NCBI RefSeq assembly: GCF_050948215.1
Contig: NC_135153.1
Location: 12,056,058-12,120,057, forward strand
DNA from: Halictus rubicundus
Taxonomy: Eukaryota; Arthropoda; Insecta; Hymenoptera; Halictidae
Direction of reading: 5' to 3'
Length of the DNA stretch: 64,000 nt
Shown: piece by piece, positions 57,901 to 64,000 of the stretch
How positions within the stretch are numbered: position 1 is the first letter of the stretch
Layout: each line of letters starts with the position of its first letter
The notes under the pieces: model-generated
Told to the model about the DNA's origin: nothing
Databases searched by the model: none
Seen by the model: only the letters and a program-made list of their open reading frames with translations
Position numbers and translations under genes: made by a program

Positions 57901-60900
57901 TACAAATGTACTTCCTCTCCTAATCATTTTAATAAACCAAAATAGCGTAATAGTGCTGTTAAATTCTTCCAACGTGTTCTGATGTATGTCACTGACGCAG
58001 TTGTTGCACAATTGCATAAAATCTGCAGTCTACTTATCGGTCCACAGATCTTCTCATTGCAACTCCGAGTGGACAACTATCAATTTAATGCTTGTGTCAA
58101 TGCTGAGGCTTTCGACTTGTCTTCAAGATTTCTGCATGCCAGAAATCTGAAACTTTGAAGTCCAACGACTGCAGTGTTGTCGAACGTTTGGGTATTGACA
58201 CGAGGAGTAATTGTCACTGGTCACCGGAAACTGAATAGACTATATTTTTAATGCACTAGGTCGAACCGGACCTAGGCACCGTAGTCCAAGGATTGACGCA
58301 CAGTCTGCCAACCCTTCTTGGCTCACAGCCTCGTCGTTTTTCTCGTTTGAATAAATCGTCTCTGTCATCGGAACATTTCATACGTTCACTGCTGTGTTTA
58401 ACCCTGCGGCATACTCTTCAAGTTTATTCGACCCACATTTCTATTCCTCAAACCCTAGTTAACTGGGCTGCCATGCATGCAAATGATACCCTAGCTCTGC
58501 TATAGCTAAAAGAAGTTCCATCATTTTGTTTCAAACAACAATTTCCAAAGAAATCATTACTGATTACGTAACCCTAATTTGAAACAGTGGAAAGATTAGA
58601 AAAATTTTAGAGTATCGATATCTTACTTTCGGCCCGTAAAAATCATTAAACAGAGAAAGTCATTTCTAAGTAGCCCCAAACTCTTGTTATAGCTGCTGGA
58701 AATTTTTACTTTGCATAATGATCGGCAGTTCATTAACAAGGTTGATATTTCTACTGAAAAACACATCGAACGGTCCCTAGCTACTTATCTTCGCCTATGA
58801 AAGATTATTAGGACACTGCTGATAAATCGAGTGTTAATCGAACAACTTGTCGGACCAAAAAATCATTTTCACTTAACGAATATTACGTAGATTAATATAA
58901 TGAACAGTAGCTTCTGGTCGTGTGAAGTGCAGTGTTTGGATCTTGAACAGTAAAATTGAAGTTTCAACGTCCCGCGGACGTCTTCGGCGGCCACCCGCGG
59001 TTAATTATAAAGATACAAGTTGGGATAACAAGTCGTTTGCAACGTGGACAACTTGGTGTTGCAGGGCGGCTACCCGGCGAAGCTGAAGAAGGTGTTAATC
59101 GTGACCGCGCCGCTCTGGTTCAAGGCGCCGTTCAAGATCCTGCGGCTGTTCGTCCGCGAGAAACTGAGGGACAGAGTGTTCACCGTATCGATTCCTCAAT
59201 TAACGTTACACATCCCACGGGAATCATTACCGCACCGCTTGGGGGGCACGTTGGAGGTACAGCATGAGGCATGGTTGCTCCACTGTCTTAAATCCATGAC
59301 AAACAGAGGCGGGGGTGAACTTTGCGAGGTCAGTTCTTGCTCCTTGCAGTCCACTTCGACTGCTGAATTCCCCTAAAAACGCAACCGAGTCGCAGACCAA
59401 CACTGTTTGCACTCGGAGACTTGCCTTAGATCACCTGCCTGCAACTCGGACCCATTTCTTCATTTATTATTCCGGGAAATAGTGACTCCATTTAAATTGT
59501 GACTGGGCATTTCGTTGATTCCTGAAAGCACAATCAAGTTGTTCACAGATCAAAACTTTTTACCACTCGAAGACTTTCCTTGGAAAGAAATGTCCCAGAG
59601 TGACATTTAGAGATTCGGCAGATTCCAAAATTTTGATCCTGAAGCACTTGATTGATGTTTAATTTTTTGGAGAGAATCCGCGCCATCTTTTCTAGTTCTC
59701 TGGGGTTAATCGATTCGGCAAATGAGCGGCTCAATTATCCCAGAGTTCAAGATCTCTCCAGCGAAGTGAATTAGAGGCTCTTCTGGCTCCACGGAAAAGC
59801 TACTCTCTAGGTCCGCTCTGTCGGAGAGCTGCGAGAGCGAGGGGGAGTCCTAAAGAGAGACTTCTACTTGTGGACAAAAAAGTTAGCAAGGTCACCTCGG
59901 AGAGAGTAGCCCTCTCGTGGCGCGAGAAGTTGGCTACCATAGCGATGACCTTTTCTGCTAAATGGTTTCGGCGTAGCTAGAATTGCTAGAGCTCACCAAG
60001 CCCCATTAAGGACACGTGGAGAAGGTCATCGAATGATAACAGGGCGGTTTTGTTGCGTAGGTTACCCCCAGAGTGGGTAGTCCTCTTTCGCCCACATCGA
60101 AAAACCACACGGCTGCCCAGAATCCGAATGGAACCACGGTCAGTAGCTCGACTAGTCCTATAATCGATAAGAGCAAGGTGAAAAATGGTATCTCGAATAT
60201 CGGGGACATCGAGATCACGAACGGCGACGTCTGGATGGGAACCGATGAGGCGCCGTCTCCAGTCCAACCTCCGTCCTCAGCTAGTTCAGGGTTCAGCGAT
60301 GACGACAGCCTTCACGGGGACCTCGGGCTTCAGGCAGTCAGCATGGAGCAGCTCATCGAGGACATACATTCGAGGGGTCGCGCTGGACTGATAGCAGAGT
60401 ACGCGGAAATCAAGCAGAGACCCCCAGAAGGATCCTTCAACAACGCCAAGTACGTTGCTTTTGGTTCAATCACCTTTTGATGAGACTCTGCTAGCTCCAC
60501 AAGTCTAGGATAGCTAGATGACGTGGTTTCATCGGTAGATGAATATCAGGTCGTTCCATAAACTGCGTTGTTCCTCATTATGCTACACGTACGGGATCTT
60601 TGATTAGGCCACGTTTCTATGGAAAACTTCTCTTCATGTCTTGAATCCTCTGGTTAGTGATTAATTCTGTATTAGAAGCTCGTAGAACGATATACAGTTC
60701 TATTTAACTTCTATTTAGTTAGACTTTTTACTGCCTTTATTACAATGCCCAGTTCAATAAAGAAGTGGATATGTCTTGAATACGATGGTTAATACATTAG
60801 TGATTGCAACAAACTAGACTGAAATAGAAATTTATTTTCATTCTTGATACGTTGAGTAGGTTGAAAATAATATAACAGTATTTTGAAATTCATCTAATGT

Positions 60901-62912
60901 TGACTGTTTTAAATTACACCTATTCATTTTTGTCATAAACAACTGCTGACTATTAACGATTAAAGGGAAATGTAGGTATGTATTGGACAGCATGATTTAT
61001 GGGATGATCTGATATTGTCTCGAGAAGTTTTATCTTGTTGCACGTTTTGCGAGGCGAGTTTGATTGTTCAAACCCAGTGAAAATTGCAACGTTTCAGATT
61101 AAGACCTAACCAGTCGAAGAACCGGTACACAGACGTGCTCTGCTACGACCACAGCAGAGTATGTTTGTCCCAAGTGGACGGCGACTCGACCTCCGATTAC
61201 ATAAACGCAAATTTTGTCGACGGCTACAAGCAGAAGAATGCGTTCATCAGCACGCAGGGTCCCCTACCGAAAACCTGCGGCGATTTTTGGAGGATGATAT
61301 GGGAACAGCAGACCCTCGTTGTCGTCATGACCACTAGGTATTTATTCAATTACCCAAAAATGTCCTCCGCTTTAACTTTTTGCGGTCAAGAGCCCTGTAG
61401 ATGTAGAAAGAGACGAATGAGATTAATCTTTAGTAGACTAATCTTCATCTGACTCGTTATTGTACAGAGGCCAAATAATATTTCTATAGCTAATCCGCAT
61501 AATAAAATCCGCAATCTAATTAAGAGGCGCGGAGCGTATTTAACGCTTTAATGTCTGCAGTATAAAATTGTGAACAGTCGATTCAATGAATTATTTTTGA
61601 TTTTAGAGTGGTGGAGCGAGGACGTACGAAGTGTGCACAGTATTGGGGCCCCGAGCCGGGCGAAGAGGTTCAAGCGGGTGGTTTCACGGTGACAACGTTG
61701 GAAGTCGACACCAATCCCGATTACACGATATCTATGCTGCTCCTGACAAATAACAAGGTACGGCGAACAGCGTGTTACCAAACATGGTGCTGTAGTATGA
61801 AGCGGCGCGACCGGGGCGATAAGGAAAGCAAAATATGTTATCATTTCAGACTGATGAGGCAAGAGAGGTTTGCCATATGCTGTACACAGCGTGGCCGGAT
61901 TATGGCGTTCCACAGTCGGCCAGGGCTCTGTTACAGTTTCTAGCCTTAGTAAGACAACAACAAAATAAGTTACTCGCGTACAGAGGGGACACATGGGCCG
62001 GACATCCGCGGGGACCTCCCATAGTTGTTCACTGCAGCGCCGGAATAGGAAGGACAGGTAATCCGAGAACTCTGATCGATCACCCTTAGTTTCGTAGCAT
62101 TCGCTAGATCACTGACCCTCTTTAGGGTTTTTGATCTTCACAGCCCCAAAAAGACGATTCTTGCGTGCATACATTTTCAACTTTAAGAATTTTTTCTGCT
62201 GTAACTGCAAAAGCTATGCAAATGATTCTTGACTAGAATGACTCTGTAGACTCTCCCGAATACGATGGTATATTTTTTTTATTACATTATAAACATATAT
62301 GCTTGTTCAAACAATTTTTGAAGAGACCGAGGTACCTCTAACGCGCCAGTTTTCTCGACGTTTCATTTCCTTAAAAAATTATTTAAATATGATTAAACGT
62401 TTACAATGTTATAAAAAAAAGTATACCATTCTATTCGGGAGAGTCTGCAGAATTATTCTAGGTAGGAGTCATTCGTGTAGCTTCCGTGGTTGAAGCAGAA
62501 AAAATTCTTTTCTCCAAAGAAAGATTACAAAATTGCATTTTTTGATTAACCTGTTGACCAATTGGTTTTGTTAGCGAATTGGCTCTCGAATCTAATGAGT
62601 TGACTCGTCCTCAATGGTCAGCAGGTTAGCGGATGGTTTATACCGAAGGATAGAATGAAATGTTGTCGTGATTTTTCTACAGGAACGTTCTGCACGTTAG
62701 ACATTTGCATATCGCGGCTAGAGGACACCGGTACGGTGGACATCCGTGGCACGGTGGAGAAAATCCGAGCACAGAGGGCCTACAGTATTCAAATGCCAGA
62801 CCAATACGTCTTCTGCCATCGTGCTCTGGCAGAGTACGCACTCTCCAGGGGGATGCTTAGTCCGCAACATCTCGCTATGTTACCTCCACCCATAGAAGAA
62901 GATTCCGACTAG
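45347..62912 (+). CDS. Ptpmeg2: PTPN9/PTP-MEG2-type tyrosine phosphatase with CRAL-TRIO domain, 10 exons
   Basis: This enzyme dephosphorylates phosphotyrosine on proteins. Its SEC14-type N-terminus binds phosphoinositides and places the family on secretory vesicle membranes in mammals; vertebrate PTPN9 is also linked to insulin and STAT3 signalling. Coding exons: 45347-45379, 49526-49759, 49854-49943, 50174-50314, 59065-59328, 60061-60449, 61098-61337, 61607-61757, 61850-62057 and 62683-62912. The total is 659 residues, somewhat longer than the 593 of human PTPN9; most of the extra length seems to lie in the linker exon at 60061. The ATG at 45347 has good context (AAAATGG) and gives MAATLTVEQEQ followed by ATKEF, parallel to the human start. 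CRAL-TRIO covers about residues 12-250 and PTP about 385-640, with WPD Asp531 and catalytic Cys576 in HCSAGIGRTG. All splice sites are GT-AG with compatible phases. Confidence 0.95.
46447..47187. repeat. Tandem repeat, 162-171-bp unit, about 4.5 copies
   Basis: The word ACCAGTTGTGTTTAAT recurs at about 46528, 46699, 46861 and 47023. Units are more than 90% identical by eye, including ATAATGTCACAATATTTGTTAATTCG. The repeat holds a short open frame that recurs; I do not consider it coding. Confidence 0.9.
48270..48600. repeat. Short tandem repeat, about 124-bp unit, 2.5 copies
   Basis: The word GGAGTAAAAxAGATTTTTATCCTGCATAAA recurs at about 48282, 48419 and 48556, and GCATAGCGTTTTCTCTTATC at about 48337 and 48474. 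Confidence 0.75.
49526..49759 (+). CDS. Ptpmeg2: Ptpmeg2 exon 2: N-terminal helical part of CRAL-TRIO region
   Basis: 78 codons, phase 0 on both sides, donor GTAAGG at 49760. The peptide contains WSTAVKFLTARKFEV and ETRRKEG-like ATRRREG, the CRAL-TRIO N-terminal motif of PTPN9. The acceptor is unusual: the intron ends TTTAAAG with A at -3 rather than C or T, and the pyrimidine tract is short, suggesting a weak splice site. Confidence 0.92.
49854..49943 (+). CDS. Ptpmeg2: Ptpmeg2 exon 3: CRAL-TRIO
   Basis: 30 codons, acceptor TTTCAG at 49853, donor GTGAGT at 49944, phase 0. The peptide PSRDGTGAAIAIFTAHLHLP corresponds to the RDPTGASIALFTARLHHP region of vertebrate PTPN9, a core strand and helix of the lipid-binding fold. 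Confidence 0.92.
50174..50314 (+). CDS. Ptpmeg2: Ptpmeg2 exon 4: CRAL-TRIO core
   Basis: 47 codons, acceptor GTCGCAG at 50173, donor GTGAGT at 50315, phase 0. It contains GLVFIYDMSDSKYQNFDYDL, the hydrophobic strand and following acidic segment typical of SEC14-like domains. A large 8.75 kb intron follows. Confidence 0.93.
50757..50935. mobile_element. C-family TIR element in Ptpmeg2 intron 4
   Basis: TACACTGTGGATTCTATGCA at the left and GAAGATCCGCAGTCTA at the right; 179 bp. Confidence 0.75.
51545..51870. repeat. Short imperfect tandem repeat, unit about 35-60 bp
   Basis: Repeated CATAGATTTGTTCATCAATT and TTTCTTTAAAACTGATCTC words from 51545 to 51870. Confidence 0.7.
54030..54830. repeat. 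Tandem repeat, about 150-bp unit, 4-5 copies
   Basis: CCAGCAACCGAGATCGATA recurs at about 54184, 54341, 54483 and 54632, followed by CACCGATTTTCACCC and CTTAAAAAAAGACGAG. The outer copies are more diverged. Confidence 0.85.
54870..54916. repeat. (GA)n microsatellite
   Basis: About 23 GA units with one AAA interruption. Confidence 0.95.
54870..56900 (+). promoter_or_regulatory. Candidate internal promoter/CpG-rich island in Ptpmeg2 intron 4
   Basis: This region is clearly richer in GC and CpG than the AT-rich intron around it and carries dense GAGAG/CTCTC tracts (54870-54916, 55125-55235, 55430-55475, 55510-55545). Such tracts are bound by GAGA-type factors at many insect promoters. Its composition is similar to the sequence just upstream of Ptpmeg2 exon 1. 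An internal start would give a protein lacking the first half of the CRAL-TRIO domain. There is no transcript evidence; a non-coding RNA or mere GC-rich DNA is equally possible. Confidence 0.25.
56935..57700. repeat. Tandem repeat, about 170-190-bp unit, around 4 copies
   Basis: AGTTTTTGGCGATTGCGGAGCTTG and CAGCTGTCGATTCGATTTTGTCACC recur at about 56940/57040, 57125/57228, 57315/57420 and 57490/57590. Confidence 0.85.
57734..58032. mobile_element. C-family TIR element, long form (299 bp)
   Basis: TAGACTGCGGGTGTTTATGCA at the left and its imperfect inverse GCATAAAATCTGCAGTCTA at the right. No coding capacity. Confidence 0.8.
59065..59328 (+). CDS. Ptpmeg2: Ptpmeg2 exon 5: C-terminal CRAL-TRIO
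   Basis: 88 codons, acceptor TTGCAG at 59064, donor GTCAGT at 59329, phase 0. The peptide YPAKLKKVLIVTAPLWFKAP and the later IPRESLPHRLGG match the end of the SEC14 fold (phosphoinositide-binding region) in PTPN9. The donor has C at +3, which is less common. Confidence 0.94.
59329..60060. other. Ptpmeg2: Ptpmeg2 intron 5, 0.73 kb
   Basis: Between GTCAGT and GCGTAG. No repeat or gene was recognised. Confidence 0.8.
60061..60449 (+). CDS. Ptpmeg2: Ptpmeg2 exon 6: variable linker and entry to PTP domain
   Basis: 389 bp, acceptor TGCGTAG at 60060, donor GTACGT at 60450, phase 0 in and phase 2 out. The first two thirds are Ser/Pro/Asn-rich and appear disordered. The end (SMEQLIEDIHSRGRAGLIAEYAEIKQRPPEGSF, here abbreviated by its limits 60340-60440) corresponds to the helix that begins the PTP domain in vertebrate PTPN9 (QELVDYVNARQ through GTF). 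Confidence 0.92.
60450..61097. other. Ptpmeg2: Ptpmeg2 intron 6, 0.65 kb
   Basis: AT-rich intron between GTACGT and TTTCAG; nothing further recognised. Confidence 0.8.
61098..61337 (+). CDS. Ptpmeg2: Ptpmeg2 exon 7: PTP domain, phosphotyrosine loop
   Basis: 240 bp, acceptor TTTCAG at 61097, donor GTATTT at 61338, phase 2 on both sides. It contains SKNRYTDVLCYD (the KNRY phosphotyrosine-recognition loop), DYINANFVDGY, and FWRMIWEQ with VVVMTT, all conserved motifs of classical PTPs. Confidence 0.95.
61607..61757 (+). CDS. Ptpmeg2: Ptpmeg2 exon 8: PTP domain, central strands
   Basis: 151 bp, acceptor TTTTAG at 61606, donor GTACGG at 61758, phase 2 in and phase 0 out. Motif KCAQYWGPEPGEEV matches the KCxxYWP block of classical PTPs. 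Confidence 0.95.
61850..62057 (+). CDS. Ptpmeg2: Ptpmeg2 exon 9: WPD loop and catalytic cysteine
   Basis: 208 bp, acceptor TTTCAG at 61849, donor GTAATC at 62058, phase 0 in and phase 1 out. It carries WPDYGVP (acid Asp codon 61898-61900) and VVHCSAGIGRT with the nucleophile Cys codon at 62033-62035. The signature motif continues across the splice junction into the next exon. Confidence 0.96.
62058..62682. other. Ptpmeg2: Ptpmeg2 intron 9, 0.63 kb, splits the PTP signature motif
   Basis: AT-rich intron between GTAATC and CTACAG. It interrupts the codon for the final Gly of HCSAGIGRTG. A possible imperfect inverted repeat lies between about 62225-62280 (AATGACTCTGTAGACTCTCCCGAATACGATGG, given by its limits) and 62430-62475, where the complement of the same words recurs. 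Confidence 0.7.
62683..62912 (+). CDS. Ptpmeg2: Ptpmeg2 exon 10: end of PTP domain and C-terminus
   Basis: 230 bp including TAG at 62910-62912, acceptor TCTACAG at 62682, phase 1 in. It begins with the Gly that completes HCSAGIGRTG and includes QRAYSIQMPDQYVFCHRAL, the Q-loop region with its Gln residues intact. A short acidic tail follows. All catalytic elements of an active phosphatase are present. Confidence 0.95.
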
Positions 62913-64000
62913 AGGATAAACGCTCTATTATCATGTACCAGAGATTGATGTTCTTCCCGAAGTATGCGTAAATAGTTCTCCTTACATAGCCTATCTCTAG
63001 CTTAAATAACTGAAAGTTATTTTTTGCTATCATCTCCATCGATGTAATATTTCCGATTTCTACTCTTACGTTAGGCTACGAAAGAAATACCGATCTAAAA
63101 TAGGGGGGGTATCCCGACAGAAGAACTAGACTTTTTTCAAGGCCAAATCCGCGGAATCGGAAGTCCTCGAGAGGATTATCCGCGTTACCGCGATATTTTC
63201 AAATCCGTGTGAGAGAACGAGACGAGGGGAAAGAAAGTGGATAGAGAGAGAGAGAAAAAGAGAGAGATTTAAAAAGAAAACAAGATTCGTTGTCGATTGA
63301 AAAAATTAAAAAAAAAAAAAAAGAAAAAACGGTGTGCCGCGGACACCGATTCTAGAAGAAACGAGAAATAACGGAAACAAAGATGGCTGTCGATCGGATA
63401 CCGCCGATCCTAACTTTAACCCTCTCATATGTAAATTTTATTGTACATTCTGTGAAAGATGGCCGCGAATTTATTAGAGAAGCGCTCAGAAACGCCTCGA
63501 CCTTGTAAACATTCCATTGAGAGAAAAAGAAAAATGAACAAGTACTAAGTCAATTAAATTAAATATATACATATTTATATATATACATATATATAAATAT
63601 AATATATAGACGGGTACGACGTTGTGTCCTGTTTCGTAGATTTTCAACGATGCATCTATTAATCTCTGTTGACGCGTTGTTCCACGGTAAACGTGTTTCC
63701 GAACGATCGTCGAGAGAGGATTGTTTATCGAACCGCTACGAGGGAAAACGGGTTGGAAAATTAGCGTTGCTTCCGTTCTAGAGCCGTGAAAAGCGCTTTG
63801 TTACGTGCCTGTGGCGGTGCGTTGCGTACGCATATTTTTCTGGACACGGTCGATCTGCATACTCGATTTACGACGCGCCGTGGTTCCAGATGCGGCTCTG
63901 GCTATACAGATTTATTTTTATTCGCGTACCCATTTGTCGTTATTTTTACCTATTTGTTACGTGGATGCAAGGAAGACGGCTAATAGGCCATGATTGGCAT
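62913..64000 (+). other. Ptpmeg2: Ptpmeg2 3' UTR (probable) and downstream flank
   Basis: This region follows the stop at 62912. AT-rich TATAT runs at about 63550-63605, after an AATTAAATTAAATA tract, are a plausible mRNA end, but no canonical AATAAA was seen nearby. A GA-rich stretch (63240-63270) and an A-run (63308-63330) are present. Nothing after 63620 is recognised as a gene. Confidence 0.4.

Larger units (their letters stand above)
50315..59064. other. Ptpmeg2: Ptpmeg2 intron 4, 8.75 kb
   Basis: The intron holds a C-family element (50757-50935), a short tandem repeat (51545-51870), a 150-bp tandem repeat (54030-54830), a GA-rich and CpG-rich island (about 54870-56900), a roughly 180-bp tandem repeat (56935-57700) and a second full C-family element (57734-58032). 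No protein-coding exon with known domains was seen between the two CRAL-TRIO exons. Confidence 0.75.

Overview
This window is eukaryotic, most likely from an insect nuclear genome and probably a hymenopteran such as a bee. The evidence is multi-exon genes with GT-AG introns, conserved animal chromatin and signalling domains, GC-rich CpG-containing stretches next to AT-rich ones, abundant (CT/GA)n microsatellites, and many small terminal-inverted-repeat elements. The species cannot be told from the sequence alone. Nothing bacterial (operons, CRISPR, Shine-Dalgarno sites) is present.

Two protein-coding genes are supported, both on the + strand. The first is a KDM3/JMJD1-family JmjC histone H3K9 demethylase. 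Its 5' end lies outside the window. Ten coding exons are visible between 2446 and 39186, with compatible splice phases throughout, and encode about 1,892 residues: a charged coiled coil, a very large low-complexity exon, the KDM3 zinc finger, an LXXLL motif and a complete JmjC domain. A 27.3 kb intron (2594-29903) separates the first visible exon from the rest. A microsatellite-rich region at about 39.2-42.8 kb is probably its 3' UTR and downstream flank.

The second gene is an orthologue of PTPN9/PTP-MEG2 (Drosophila Ptpmeg2), complete in ten exons from 45347 to 62912 (659 residues): an N-terminal CRAL-TRIO/SEC14-type lipid-binding region and a C-terminal classical tyrosine phosphatase domain with intact WPD loop and HCSAGIGRTG signature. 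Its promoter region probably lies just upstream, at about 44.88-45.35 kb, and has several upstream ATGs. A GC-rich, GA-rich island at about 54.9-56.9 kb inside intron 4 could be an internal promoter.

The rest is intron and intergenic DNA full of repeats. I distinguish at least five small TIR families: three with TTAA target sites (piggyBac-like; A, B and E), one with a TA target site and CAGTG ends (D), and one with TAGACTGCGGAT ends (C). Several are nested, and a stack of four families sits at 10397-11428. Six to seven unrelated tandem-repeat blocks (units about 35-215 bp) lie mainly in PTPN9 introns and the 3-4 and 16-17 kb areas.

The two genes share no visible functional link: one acts on chromatin and the other on phosphotyrosine and membrane traffic. 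I saw no convincing protein gene within the 27 kb intron or on the minus strand.
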